From NCBI GenBank assembly GCA_002699585.1, contig PABP01000009.1:248001-312000 (forward strand): a stretch of 64,000 nucleotides of DNA, given 5' to 3'. Each line of letters opens with the position of its first letter. The first letter of the stretch is position 1. Source of the DNA: Anaerolineaceae bacterium. Lineage in GTDB: Bacteria > Chloroflexota > Anaerolineae > Aggregatilineales > Phototrophicaceae. The position numbers and the translations under genes were made by a program. A model generated the notes under the pieces. That model had not been told where the DNA came from and ran no database searches. It saw only the letters and a list, made by a program, of their open reading frames with translations. Of the stretch, positions 24,368 to 33,245 are shown in pieces.

Positions 24368-25036
24368 ATGCAAGCAGAGCAGGTCGATGCTTTAATCGAA
24401 GAAACGGCCATCATCGCCGTGATGCGCGGCGCGTTTGGCCCGGATACCGCCCTGGAACTGGTGGATACCCTGCTGGAATCGGGCATCAGCGTGTTTGAGT
24501 TCACCATGAACTCCGATGACCCCATTGGCGCACTCAAGGCCGCCAAAGCCGAGTTTGGTGAGGAAGCCTGCATCGGCATGGGGACCGTACTCACCGTAGA
24601 TGATGCCAACGCCGTCATGGATGCTGGGGCCGATTTTGTTGTGTCGCCTGCTTTCCAGCCGGAGGTGGTGCAGGCGGTGCTGGCGCGGGATGTACTCATG
24701 GTCCCCGGCGTGATTACGCCTTCCGAGGCGCTGCAAGCCTGGGCGCTGGGCGTTAAGGCGCTCAAGCTGTTCCCGATTGGCCCCCTCAGTGTGGACTACT
24801 TCAAGGCCATCTCCGGCGCGTTGAGCCATATGCGCTTTATGTGCAACGGCGCCATCAATGACAAGAATGCTGGTGAATTCGTGCGGGCTGGGGCGATTGC
24901 CGTTGGCGCAGCGGGTTGGCTAACGGGCGATGGCTCTTGGCCGCTCAACCGCATCCGGTCACGGGCGCGCATTTTGCAGAACAGCATTGCAGTCGCAAGG
25001 GGTGGTCAGGCTTTTGAACCCTATGAAGATATTTAG
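24368..25036 (+). CDS. KDPG/KHG aldolase family protein
   Basis: 222 residues from the ATG at 24368, which has GAGGAGAA 7 bases upstream; an earlier ATG would add only eight residues. The fold and motifs are those of 2-keto-3-deoxy-6-phosphogluconate aldolase: IAVMRG (Arg20), FEFTMN (Glu44), GMGTVL, VSPAFQPEV and the Schiff-base Lys133 in KALKLFP. The second Arg that usually follows the Glu (E-x-T-x-R) is Asn48, so phosphate or carboxylate binding may differ. It splits or forms a 2-keto-3-deoxy acid in sugar-acid breakdown. No sugar-acid dehydratase or kinase is adjacent. Confidence 0.82.
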   Translation: MQAEQVDALIEETAIIAVMRGAFGPDTALELVDTLLESGISVFEFTMNSDDPIGALKAAKAEFGEEACIGMGTVLTVDDANAVMDAGADFVVSPAFQPEVVQAVLARDVLMVPGVITPSEALQAWALGVKALKLFPIGPLSVDYFKAISGALSHMRFMCNGAINDKNAGEFVRAGAIAVGAAGWLTGDGSWPLNRIRSRARILQNSIAVARGGQAFEPYEDI

Positions 25037-25045
25037 CGCGTGTTT

Positions 25046-25095
25046 GTAGCGGCAAGGCATTGCCTTGCCCAGGGTTTGGCATGCCAAACCCCTAC
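25046..25095 (+). repeat. inverted REP doublet (REPIN-like)
   Basis: A GTAG head at 25046-25049 and palindrome ggcaaggca-t-tgccttgcc are followed by two bases and a second palindrome gggtttggca/tgccaaaccc that ends in CTAC (92-95), the reverse complement of GTAG. The two single elements thus face each other. Confidence 0.65.
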
Positions 25096-25121
25096 GGAAA
25101 CGTCCCTTTTGAGTCAGGATT

Positions 25122-25147
25122 AAAGGGGCTTTGCGGCCCCTTTTTTT
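25122..25147 (+). terminator. Rho-independent terminator of the aldolase gene
   Basis: Eight-base stem aaaggggc (25122-25129) with gccccttt (25136-25143), six-base loop and a seven-T run. Confidence 0.85.
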
Positions 25148-25167
25148 GTTTGTGTGCTTGCCTGTTC

Positions 25168-25752
25168 CTAGCTGATGTCGACTGGCTCCGCGTCACCTGT
25201 TTCGCTCCAGGCGGGGCAGCTCACGTTGATGTTGAGCACTTCACCAATTTGTAGATAACCGGGGTTGGACAGGTTGTTAGCTTCGGCAAGGCAGGCGGTA
25301 TCAACGTTCATATCGCAGGCGATGAAGTCCAGCATATCGAACTGCTGCACGGTGTAAGTCGTGCCACTCAGGCTGCGGCGTAGGATCGGATCACGGTAGC
25401 AGGTCGTGCGGATATTCTCCGGGCTATCGACCACGATGGTGGTGCCACCGCCCTGGCCCGCCAGCAAAGAATCGCGCTGATCGGAGATGCCCGGTATATA
25501 GCTCTGACCGTTGTAGCGTGGGCAGTCGCGCGGGATGGAGATGGACTCACCTGGGAAGATGAGGCGCGGGTTGCTCAGATTGTTGGCCGCCACAACGCAA
25601 TCGACGGAGACATCGTACTCCAGGGCGATCAGGTCCAGGACGTCGCCGGCAGCGACAATGTAGTTCAGGGCACTCTGGGCCAAACCGATGAAGACGGTCG
25701 TGAAAAAGACGAGGGCTGTAATCCAATAAATACGGCGGCGCTGCTGGCGCAT
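25168..25752 (-). CDS. membrane-anchored protein with two cysteine-bearing LysM domains
   Basis: 194 residues, ATG ending at 25752 with AGGA 6-8 bases upstream. An N-terminal hydrophobic anchor (about 8-28) is followed directly by a LysM repeat (about 30-75: YIVAAGDVLDLIALEYDVSV) and, after a linker, a second (about 130-180: YTVQQFDMLDFIACDMNV). Each LysM contains the NNLSNP turn. Both also carry paired cysteines (DCVV ... RDCP and ACLA ... SCPA), uncommon in bacterial LysM. It probably binds peptidoglycan or another glycan outside the membrane, with disulphide-stabilised modules. It stands alone on the minus strand. Confidence 0.82.
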   Translation of the reverse strand: MRQQRRRIYWITALVFFTTVFIGLAQSALNYIVAAGDVLDLIALEYDVSVDCVVAANNLSNPRLIFPGESISIPRDCPRYNGQSYIPGISDQRDSLLAGQGGGTTIVVDSPENIRTTCYRDPILRRSLSGTTYTVQQFDMLDFIACDMNVDTACLAEANNLSNPGYLQIGEVLNINVSCPAWSETGDAEPVDIS

Positions 25753-25984
25753 GTCAAATCCTAACGTCCTAAGAAATACGAAGCGTGCATATAACTGTAC
25801 TTACAGTTTACAAACTACTTTGTTGCAAGTCAGTTTAGATTATCTCACCGACCGTTTGTTTCTACAAACGAGACGCCTGTTGTGTTTGATTCAGGTAGCG
25901 AGGGGTGGCGCATTTTGGGGGCCAACCTGCTAGACTAGGCGCATTGCCATCGGCGCTGTATATCTAACAAGCAAGGAGGGCGGG

Positions 25985-26377
25985 ATGGCCAAACGTCGCC
26001 ATTACATACGGGTATCTATTCCGGTGCAGGATCGGGAACGGGCCAAAGCGTTCTATATAGATCAACTGGGCATGCAGACCATCATCGAGCATGAATTTGC
26101 GACGGTGTTGGTGTCGCATCAGACGCAGATCAGCCTGGTAGAATCCGACGATGCCGGGAACGCAGGTTACAGCCTGGTCACCTGGCTGGTGAATGACATC
26201 GACCGCCGTATGGCCAAGCTGCGCAAAGCGGGTGTCGAGTTTATGTCGTTCGACTTCGGCGCGATTCGCACGGTGGATGGCAAAGCTGAGATTGACGGTG
26301 ACTATGTAGCCTGGTTCAAAGATAGCGAAGGCAATCTGCTGGCCATCGCCCAGGTCCTGGAACCCGCTGATGCCTGA
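25985..26377 (+). CDS. VOC (glyoxalase/bleomycin-resistance fold) protein
   Basis: 130 residues, ATG at 25985 with a perfect AAGGAGG 5-6 bases upstream. A single vicinal-oxygen-chelate module: IRVSIPVQDRERAKAFYIDQ at the start, then the central beta-alpha-beta half and WFKDSEGNLLAIAQ at the end, where the Glu-Gly-Asn is the usual late VOC signature. These proteins dimerise and often bind a metal, and include glyoxalase I, dioxygenase and resistance-protein relatives. The exact activity is not readable. It precedes proB by 98 bases. Confidence 0.85.
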   Translation: MAKRRHYIRVSIPVQDRERAKAFYIDQLGMQTIIEHEFATVLVSHQTQISLVESDDAGNAGYSLVTWLVNDIDRRMAKLRKAGVEFMSFDFGAIRTVDGKAEIDGDYVAWFKDSEGNLLAIAQVLEPADA

Positions 26378-26475
26378 GCTTATCCGTTGTGGCCTCGCTA
26401 GCCCCCGTCTATAATCGCCTATAGTGCCCGATAGTGGGCCATTGTTCACAAGACAATCCACAGGTCAACATCGCT

Positions 26476-27576
26476 ATGAAACGCATCGTCGTCAAAGTCG
26501 GGACCAGCACGCTTACGGGTGGTGCACCCCATATTCGCGCCCAGAATATGCTGGCTATCGTGGAGCAGGCTGCCACGCTTTATCAACAGGGCCACGAGAT
26601 CATTCTGGTGTCGTCTGGTGCGCAGGCGGCTGGCCGGGAACGCCTCAACTTCCCGGATTTGCCGCGCGCGCTGCCTGTTAAGCAAATGCTGGCGGCAGTC
26701 GGCCAGAGCTACCTGATGCGGCTCTACGGCGACTTGTTCGACATCTTCGAAATTGAGGTCGCGCAGGTGCTGCTGACGCGCGATGACCTCAGCGTTCGGT
26801 CGCGCTATCTGAACGCGCGTGATACGCTGGCCACGCTGATTGAGCAGCGCATTGTGCCGATCATCAACGAGAACGACACGGTCGCCACCGATGAAATCCG
26901 TGTGGGTGACAATGACAATCTGTCGGCGCTGGTGGCCAGCGCGCTGGAAGCTGACCTGCTCATTATGCTGACCGACCAGCCCGGTCTGTTCACTGCCGAC
27001 CCGCGCCAGGACCCTGCCGCCGAGTTGATTTCCAGTGTGCCGCGCGTTGATGGCGACCTGATGAAGCTGGCGGGCGGAGCCGGGACCGCATCGGGTACAG
27101 GCGGTATGTTGACCAAGTTACAAGCGGCCCAGACAGCCGCGCGCAGCGGCGTTCCGGCCATCATCACGCAGGGATCGGAACCGAATGTGCTGCTGCGGAT
27201 CATCGACGGAGAAGCGCTGGGAACGCGCTTTGAGCCGACCGCGACCACGCGTGAGAGCCGCAAGCGCTGGCTGCTGACCGACCGCACCCAGGGGGCTGTC
27301 CATATCGACAATGGGGCCGAACGTGCCTTGCGCCGTGCCGATGGCGCGAGTCTGCTGCCGGTGGGCATCACGCGCGTGGAGGGCGATTTTAGCCGTAGTG
27401 CCACGCTGTCGATCTACAACGCCGCCGGGGCCGAGATCGCGCATGGGCTGACAAACTATGCCAGCAGCGAGCTGCGCCAGATCATCGGCAAGAAGTCGAG
27501 CGAGATCAGCGATGTGCTGGGGTACAGCTATGGCGATGCCGCCGTTCATCGCAATTACCTGGTGCTTTTGGACTGA
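26476..27576 (+). CDS. proB: glutamate 5-kinase
   Basis: 366 residues from the ATG at 26476 (MKRIVVKVGTSTLTGG), where the product matches the family; an earlier ATG adds 14 unrelated residues. The amino acid kinase domain (1-250) has VKVGTS, VSSGAQAAGRE, PIINENDTVA, VGDNDNLSALVA and TASGTGGMLTKLQAA. A PUA domain follows (about 275-355). It phosphorylates glutamate to gamma-glutamyl phosphate, the first step of proline synthesis, and is normally inhibited by proline. The proA partner lies 0.9 kb downstream with another gene between, which is a departure from the usual adjacent pair. Confidence 0.95.
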   Translation: MKRIVVKVGTSTLTGGAPHIRAQNMLAIVEQAATLYQQGHEIILVSSGAQAAGRERLNFPDLPRALPVKQMLAAVGQSYLMRLYGDLFDIFEIEVAQVLLTRDDLSVRSRYLNARDTLATLIEQRIVPIINENDTVATDEIRVGDNDNLSALVASALEADLLIMLTDQPGLFTADPRQDPAAELISSVPRVDGDLMKLAGGAGTASGTGGMLTKLQAAQTAARSGVPAIITQGSEPNVLLRIIDGEALGTRFEPTATTRESRKRWLLTDRTQGAVHIDNGAERALRRADGASLLPVGITRVEGDFSRSATLSIYNAAGAEIAHGLTNYASSELRQIIGKKSSEISDVLGYSYGDAAVHRNYLVLLD

Positions 27577-27917
27577 TTCACACCGTTTATCCGCACTATC
27601 CGCAGTATGCTGCTGCATTGAGGAAAAAATTCTTCGGAAATGGGCCGTTTGTTTCCATATTTAGCTGCTTAACGAGAAAAAGTTTTTCCCAGATTGTGTG
27701 CTGAGAAAAAGAAAACCACAAAGCCACGAAGGACACAAAGAGTTGTGATAGAAAGTCGGGATGCTTCAAGACTTTTCTCCTTTCGCTGATGGCAGGGTAG
27801 CACAAAACGGCAGCGAATAGGTTTCCATATGGTGCGATTTTGGTACTGTCTGACAACTGGCTATTGGCATGTTCCGTATATGCCTATAGGGATATGCTTA
27901 CCAGGGGAGACCTTCAA
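27577..27917. other. 341-base non-coding gap after proB
   Basis: AT-richer than its surroundings, with a run of the type accacaaagccacgaaggacacaaag (27714-27740, an often-seen intergenic motif). TTGGCA at 27864 and TATAGG at 27885 could be a weak promoter of the next gene with a short 15-base spacer. I see no gene here. Confidence 0.5.
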
Positions 27918-28394
27918 ATGGACTTTGTGGCTGTTTTGTTGATTGTGGCTGTGGTTACGAGCGGGTTCTTCGTTGGCATCATTGTTGCCATGATAGGCGT
28001 GATTCAGACTGTGCTCAATGGCCTGGATTATGCGACTTTCACCTCCGTGATGCAGGCTATCATTGTATCGGGGCGTAAATCGCCTTTTGTATGGGCCTTT
28101 CTGCTGCTTCCGATTATTGCCTCTATGCTAGCGCTGATTCTACTGTGGGATGCCATGACAGAAGCGCCGTTTTTCTGGACCGTTGTGGGTTTAGTCCTGT
28201 TTGTGGCTGGACCGCTGCTGGTGTCGCGTTTGTTCAACGAACCTTATTACGATCAGGTGATGACTTGGAAGCCGGATGCCGAAGTCCCTGGTTGGGAGCA
28301 AAAACGCACGCAGTGGTTCCGGCTAAACTTGCTGCGCTTCTCGATTGGGTCACTGGCCTGCGTTGCCTTTGCACTCGCACTGGCTGCGTTCTGA
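27918..28394 (+). CDS. DUF1772-like four-helix membrane protein
   Basis: 158 residues from the ATG at 27918, with AGGGGAGA about 8 bases upstream. Four hydrophobic segments are visible (about 3-30, 55-75, 83-103 and 138-156). An FxSVMQAI stretch after the first and the RFNEPYYDQV-like loop (SRLFNEPYYDQVM) with following Trp residues match the anthrone-oxygenase-like DUF1772 proteins. Function is unknown; relatives are sometimes called anthrone oxygenases, but that is not supported here. It separates proB from proA. Confidence 0.7.
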   Translation: MDFVAVLLIVAVVTSGFFVGIIVAMIGVIQTVLNGLDYATFTSVMQAIIVSGRKSPFVWAFLLLPIIASMLALILLWDAMTEAPFFWTVVGLVLFVAGPLLVSRLFNEPYYDQVMTWKPDAEVPGWEQKRTQWFRLNLLRFSIGSLACVAFALALAAF

Positions 28395-28479
28395 TGGTAA
28401 TTGGTTGAGGCGACCGCGAGTTACCTGTATACTGGGGCAACCTTTCTGACCAGATAACGAATTCATACGAGATTGCATT

Positions 28480-29760
28480 ATGACGCAAGCAACCGCACAG
28501 ACGTCCGTCATTGACATGGAAGCAATGGGCAAACGCGCCCGCACGGCTTCTTACGCGCTGGCGGCCCTCACCACCGAGCAGAAAAACGACGCCCTGCTGG
28601 CTATCGCTGATGCACTGGAAACCAATACCGAGAGCATCCTGGCGGCTAATCAGCGCGACATCGACGCAGCCATTGAAAACGGCGTTGATGAAATCTGGAT
28701 ACGTGACCGCATCGACCTCAAGCGGCGCATGGCGGGTATCATCGCGGATGTGCGTAACGTCGCCACACTGCCGGACCCGGTCGGGCGCGAGTATGACCAT
28801 GCCGAACTCGATACAGGGATTCGCATCAACAAGCGGCGCGTACCTTTCGGTGTTATCGGCACGATTTACGAATCCCGCCCCAATGTCACCGTCGATATTT
28901 CCACACTGGCGTTGAAAACGGGTAATGCGGTCATTCTGCGCGGGGGCAGCGATGTGCTCAACAGCAATCTGGAACTGGTGCGCGTGCTGCAAGACGCGCT
29001 GACAGCCTGCGGCCTGCCGAATGACGCCATTCAGTATATCGCCAGCACTGACCGCGCTTACGTCAGCCAAATGCTGAAGATGCACCAATATATCGACATG
29101 ATTATTCCGCGTGGGGGTAATGGCCTGCACAATTTCTGCCGCGAGAACAGCACCATTCCGGTGATTATCGGCGGCATTGGCGTGTGCCATCTGTATGTGG
29201 ATGCCACTGCCAACCTGGATGCCTCTCTGCCGGTGATCCACAACGCCAAGACGCAGCGTCCGGCGGTGTGCAATGCGCTCGATACGTTGCTGGTGAATAA
29301 AGAGGTTGCGGCGGAATTCTTGCCGCGTGTGGTGGAAAAACTGGGCGAGAGTGGGGTGGTCTTCAAAGCGGAGCCGCAAGCCAAGGCACTGCTCGATGAC
29401 AGCCGTGTGGAAGCCGCTGGGCCGGATGACTTCGATACAGAATGGACGGCGCTCATCCTGGGGCTGAAAGTGGTCAGTGGGCTGGACGAAGCCATCGACC
29501 ATATTCGGGCGCATACGACGCAGCACAGCGATGGCATCCTGACGGAGACATCCGAAAATGCGATTCGCTTCCTCAACGAGGTCGATAGTGCCGCCGTGTT
29601 CGTCAATGCCAGTACGCGCTTCAACGATGGCAGTGCGATGGGCCTGGGGGCCGAGGTGGCCATCAGCACGCAGAAGATGCACGCGCGCGGTCCGATGGCG
29701 CTGGAAGAACTGACCACCTACAAGTGGATCGTCCAGGGCGATTACGCCTCGCGGCCATAA
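28480..29760 (+). CDS. proA: glutamate-5-semialdehyde dehydrogenase
   Basis: 426 residues. The ALDH-like fold shows VPFGVIGTIYESRPNVT (about 124-140), ILRGGSD, IIPRGGNGL and the catalytic Cys region KTQRPAVCNALDTLLV. Late motifs are HSDGILTE and FGLGAE-like MGLGAEVAIST. It reduces gamma-glutamyl phosphate to glutamate semialdehyde with NADPH, the second step of proline synthesis, following ProB. A good terminator lies 21 bases beyond its stop. Confidence 0.95.
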   Translation: MTQATAQTSVIDMEAMGKRARTASYALAALTTEQKNDALLAIADALETNTESILAANQRDIDAAIENGVDEIWIRDRIDLKRRMAGIIADVRNVATLPDPVGREYDHAELDTGIRINKRRVPFGVIGTIYESRPNVTVDISTLALKTGNAVILRGGSDVLNSNLELVRVLQDALTACGLPNDAIQYIASTDRAYVSQMLKMHQYIDMIIPRGGNGLHNFCRENSTIPVIIGGIGVCHLYVDATANLDASLPVIHNAKTQRPAVCNALDTLLVNKEVAAEFLPRVVEKLGESGVVFKAEPQAKALLDDSRVEAAGPDDFDTEWTALILGLKVVSGLDEAIDHIRAHTTQHSDGILTETSENAIRFLNEVDSAAVFVNASTRFNDGSAMGLGAEVAISTQKMHARGPMALEELTTYKWIVQGDYASRP

Positions 29761-29781
29761 TGCTAAATGCAGCAAATGATG

Positions 29782-29816
29782 ATCGGGTCATGGGGTTCGC
29801 CTGTGGCCCGATTTTT
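29782..29816 (+). terminator. Rho-independent terminator of proA
   Basis: Nine-position stem (29782-29790 with 29804-29812, one T-G pair) followed by five T. Confidence 0.75.
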
Positions 29817-29938
29817 GTTCCATAAGTTTCCTTGCATAACAACTTCTTATGGCGCGGCGTGTTTTGATGAGTGGTATGATACAGCGTCAATGCACCCCAC
29901 CATGATGATTACAACGACCTTTTTCAGAAAGTGATTTG

Positions 29939-30844
29939 ATGGATTCCACACTCGTCATCGTCAACCCGTATGCCGCTGGTGGCCGCGCCGGAACGATCTG
30001 GGCACAGCACGAAGCTGAGGTGTTCGACCAGTTGGGCGAGGTTAGCGTGGTGGTGACGCATCACGTTGATGAGCTACCGGATACGTTGGCTCAGGCTGCG
30101 GACGAGGGCGTGCGTCGGGTGATTTCGGTCGGTGGTGACGGGACCAATCATGCGGTTCTGAATGCGCTGATGGCCCACAATGCCCATTTGCCGGATGACC
30201 CGATTAGCTACGGTATCATTCCGGCGGGGACAGGCCGTGACTTCGCACGTGGGTCGGGGCTATCGCTCAACCCATCGGCAGCCATTTTGCGCCTCGCTGA
30301 TGCCATGCCGCGCCTGATTGACATCGGGCATGTGGCTTATGATGACAAAAGTGCTTTCTTCTTGAATATTGCCGATGCTTGTATCGGTAACGATGTGGTG
30401 CAGCGCGTGGAAGCCGCTGGGGATCGCCGTCCCTGGACTTTTTTGAGTGCGGCGGTACGGAGCCTGTTACGTTATCAGCCGGAGCCGGTGCGCATCACGC
30501 TGGATGGTGAGCTATTTTACGATGACAAGGCCTATATTGTGGCTGTTGCCAATGGAACGACTTTCGGCTCTGGGATGCAGATTGCACCGGAAGCACGCAT
30601 CGACGATGGCTGGTTTGATGTGATTGTGGTGGAGGCTATGCCGCGCTGGGAGATATTGCTCAATCTGCGGTTGATCTACAGCGGCACTCATCTGGACCAC
30701 CCCAAAGTATATACAAAGCGGGCCAAAACGGTGACGATAGAAAGCGATGGCCGTATATTGGGCATGGACCTCGACGGAGAACCCGCCGAGGCCCAGCAAA
30801 TGACTTTCTCTGTGAAGCCGCAAGCGCTACCGATGCTGTGGTAG
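29939..30844 (+). CDS. diacylglycerol kinase-family lipid kinase (YegS/BmrU-like)
   Basis: 301 residues; ATG at 29939 (a TTG one codon upstream is also possible). The DAGK catalytic domain has VNPYAAGG (8-15), the ATP loop VGGDGTNH (64-71), and IPAGTGRDFARG. The C-terminal beta-sandwich ends in SDGRILGMDLDGEP, the second family signature. These enzymes phosphorylate diacylglycerol or related lipids at the membrane and feed phospholipid or stress pathways. The gene is convergent with the response regulator (20-base gap). Confidence 0.9.
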   Translation: MDSTLVIVNPYAAGGRAGTIWAQHEAEVFDQLGEVSVVVTHHVDELPDTLAQAADEGVRRVISVGGDGTNHAVLNALMAHNAHLPDDPISYGIIPAGTGRDFARGSGLSLNPSAAILRLADAMPRLIDIGHVAYDDKSAFFLNIADACIGNDVVQRVEAAGDRRPWTFLSAAVRSLLRYQPEPVRITLDGELFYDDKAYIVAVANGTTFGSGMQIAPEARIDDGWFDVIVVEAMPRWEILLNLRLIYSGTHLDHPKVYTKRAKTVTIESDGRILGMDLDGEPAEAQQMTFSVKPQALPMLW

Positions 30845-30863
30845 GCCAGGGTATATGTATGCT

Positions 30864-31631
30864 TTAGTCGAGGTCGCCTGTTGTTGACGAGGCAGCCGGG
30901 GCGACTGTGTCGTCATCATCTTCGTCTTTAGCTTCGTTTTCGTCAGCTTCTGCTGTATCGGTTGTGCTGACTGATGCAACAGCGGTTCCCTCAGTTATCT
31001 CCTCAGTGGCTTCTTCTGACGTTTCTTCTGACTCGCTAATTGGGCTAGCTGTTGATGCGTTTGCGACGTCGTCTTCGTTGTCGCCAGTATCTTCGTCCGT
31101 TTGAGCATCTTCGGCTGCCGCGATAGGCCCGGGTGTGCTATCGAGCTTACTCAGCATATCCGGTGAGATAGGTGCCATACGCACCGTGTTTTCTGATGGG
31201 TCCGGGTCAGACGGCTTTCTAGCAGGCAAAGGAACGACCGTATCCGCTTCCGGGTCGGAAGCGGGTTTTGTCGCCTGCGTGCCATATTTTGAGAACATTT
31301 GCAGCAGTTCCGGGATCGGCAAGGGTTTGGCCATGTAATCGTCACAGCCCGCCGCCATGCAGCGATCTTTGTCACCCATCATCGCGTAGGCTGTCACGGC
31401 GATGATCGGCACCTGATGTCCATCTGACCGCAGCTTTTTGACCACGTCGATGCCGCTCAGCTCGCCAACAAGCTGAATGTCCATTAAGACGAGGTCCGGG
31501 TTGATCTGGTCGAAATCGCGCAGCACGCGCCCGCCATCAACGTAGTTAATGACCTCATGCTGCCCAGCATTGGCAACACGCTTGACCAGATACACATTGG
31601 CTGGATTGTCCTCGACATAAAGAATACGCAT
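30864..31631 (-). CDS. response regulator with a long acidic disordered tail
   Basis: 255 residues from the second ATG (ending at 31631, MRILYVEDNPANVYLV); AAGGAT is spaced correctly for it rather than for the ATG two codons upstream. A REC domain fills residues 1-120 with the acidic pair Glu7/Asp8, phosphoacceptor Asp51, Thr80 and Lys102. The remaining 135 residues are not a DNA-binding or enzyme domain: they are rich in Asp, Glu, Ser, Thr, Ala and Pro and are predicted to be disordered. It follows two histidine kinases and is very likely their partner. Output is probably by protein contact. Confidence 0.87.
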   Translation of the reverse strand: MRILYVEDNPANVYLVKRVANAGQHEVINYVDGGRVLRDFDQINPDLVLMDIQLVGELSGIDVVKKLRSDGHQVPIIAVTAYAMMGDKDRCMAAGCDDYMAKPLPIPELLQMFSKYGTQATKPASDPEADTVVPLPARKPSDPDPSENTVRMAPISPDMLSKLDSTPGPIAAAEDAQTDEDTGDNEDDVANASTASPISESEETSEEATEEITEGTAVASVSTTDTAEADENEAKDEDDDDTVAPAASSTTGDLD

Positions 31632-31694
31632 GCTCATATCCTTATCCGATGTCCCTTCTCGGTAGTTTACCTTGTACGTGGTTTGCTGCACACG

Positions 31695-33245
31695 TTAAGT
31701 TGTAATGACTTTTTCTGTGTCAACCATCTCTGTTTCGATGGTTTCAGTTTTATCTTCATTATCTGCGCTGATGGTGGCATCAACTTCATTGCCAACTTCG
31801 GCTGCTGTTGTGGGCGGTGGCTCGGTATCGCCATCGATGGCGGAAGTAGTATAAATCGGCATCGCCACTGTAAATGTGCTGCCTTTGCCTGCTTCACTTT
31901 CAAATGTTAACTGGCCTTGCATCAATTCGACAAGCATATTGGCCAGTGCCAGCCCCAAGCCTGAGCCATCGCGTTCATCGCGGCTGTTGCGGTGCGCTTG
32001 CTGGAACTCCTCAAAGAGCGTGTCGCGCATATCTTCCGGGACGCCGCGGCCAGTATCGGCGATGGCAATTTCCAGCATGTCATCGTGGGTACTGGCGCTA
32101 ATGGTGATATGGCCGCTATCGGTGTATTTGACGGCATTATCGGTAATGTGCATGAGCACCTGTAAAAGGCGTTCTTCGTCACCCAGGAATTGGGGCAGCG
32201 TGTCGGGTCCATTGTAATGGACCTCAATGGGTTTATCGGCTACCTTTGCTTTGGCAAACTGGACCGTTTGCTTGATAGCATTCATGGGTGTGAACGGACG
32301 CTGCCCTAGCTCGAACTTGCCCGCATCGATCTTTGACAGGTCAAGGATGTTGTTGATGACCTGCAACAAGTGTTGGCCGCTGGATTGAATGTGCGACAGG
32401 TCGCGTTCATAAAGATCCGGCAGTTCTTGATCTTCGTACATGATGGGGAAGCGCAGCATGGTTTCGCTGAAGCCGATGATGGCGTTGAGCGGCGTGCGCA
32501 GTTCGTGACTCATGTTGGCCAGGAATTGGCCGCGGAAGTGGCGCGCATTCTCCACACTTTCGCGCGTTTGGGCCAGATCATCGTTGATCTTCTGCAAAGT
32601 GACCGCCATGCGTTCATTTTCTTCCAGGCCTTTTTGCAGCAGGTCGCGCTTTTCGTTGATTTCCCCATTGGAGCCTTTTTCGCGCTCATAGTTGGCCAGA
32701 GACCACTGGATGATGTCGTCGATGAAGGCCATCATGCGCGTGTGGATGGCGGCAGCCAGCAAGGTCAGACCCGCGCTGGCGACCTGATAGGGTGCAATCG
32801 CATCACCCAGTTCAGCGATGAGCGGCACGCCGATAATGGCGGCAATACACAAAAAAGCGAAGTTCCACTGGTCGGAGGGCGTCAGCATCTGAGAAGCCAG
32901 GATGATCGCCACCGGGAACAGCAGCAGACTGATTTGCTGGTCAAGGACATCGCCCAGCAAGATATTGCCACTGAGGCTAGTGAAGATACCCAGCAGCAAA
33001 ACCCAGGTTGATAGGTTCTGGTTGCCGCGATTAACGAGTAACCAGGCGGCGATGCAGCTCCCGAATAAGATCAGGCCAGCCATGAGCAGATTATGTTGGT
33101 CAAAGCCGGATTGGATCGAGAATAGCAGCGAGCTAAGAATAACGAGCAACCCCGCGACAGCAATCACCTGGACAGTGCGGCGGATACGGCCCTCGTAAAT
33201 GTTGTTGATGTAATCATTTGGAGAAATGTTGAATGTCTCGCTCAT
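31695..33245 (-). CDS. membrane sensor histidine kinase, second of a tandem pair
   Basis: 516 residues. About six membrane helices (30-170) are joined to a coiled coil (about 185-235) and then HisKA with phosphoacceptor His247 (ANMSHELRTPLNAI). The ATPase domain shows N-box DNAVKYT, G1 DTGRGVP and G2 GSGLGLA. No periplasmic domain of note is present, so it may sense the membrane or a signal within it. The last 55 residues are a Glu/Thr-rich tail. Its start overlaps the upstream kinase's stop by one base (TGATG), so the two are translated together. It is a close paralogue of that kinase. Confidence 0.9.
   Translation of the reverse strand: MSETFNISPNDYINNIYEGRIRRTVQVIAVAGLLVILSSLLFSIQSGFDQHNLLMAGLILFGSCIAAWLLVNRGNQNLSTWVLLLGIFTSLSGNILLGDVLDQQISLLLFPVAIILASQMLTPSDQWNFAFLCIAAIIGVPLIAELGDAIAPYQVASAGLTLLAAAIHTRMMAFIDDIIQWSLANYEREKGSNGEINEKRDLLQKGLEENERMAVTLQKINDDLAQTRESVENARHFRGQFLANMSHELRTPLNAIIGFSETMLRFPIMYEDQELPDLYERDLSHIQSSGQHLLQVINNILDLSKIDAGKFELGQRPFTPMNAIKQTVQFAKAKVADKPIEVHYNGPDTLPQFLGDEERLLQVLMHITDNAVKYTDSGHITISASTHDDMLEIAIADTGRGVPEDMRDTLFEEFQQAHRNSRDERDGSGLGLALANMLVELMQGQLTFESEAGKGSTFTVAMPIYTTSAIDGDTEPPPTTAAEVGNEVDATISADNEDKTETIETEMVDTEKVITT

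Noticed and set aside
25046-25147. A single long terminator after the aldolase gene
   Set aside because: The region separates cleanly into a REP doublet (25046-25095) and a distinct terminator with T-run (25122-25147).
28234-29775. A 513-residue minus-strand open frame opposite proA
   Set aside because: It lies wholly over proA, whose motifs are certain. Its composition is that of an antisense shadow (His-, Arg- and Gln-rich, no domain), with no ribosome site.
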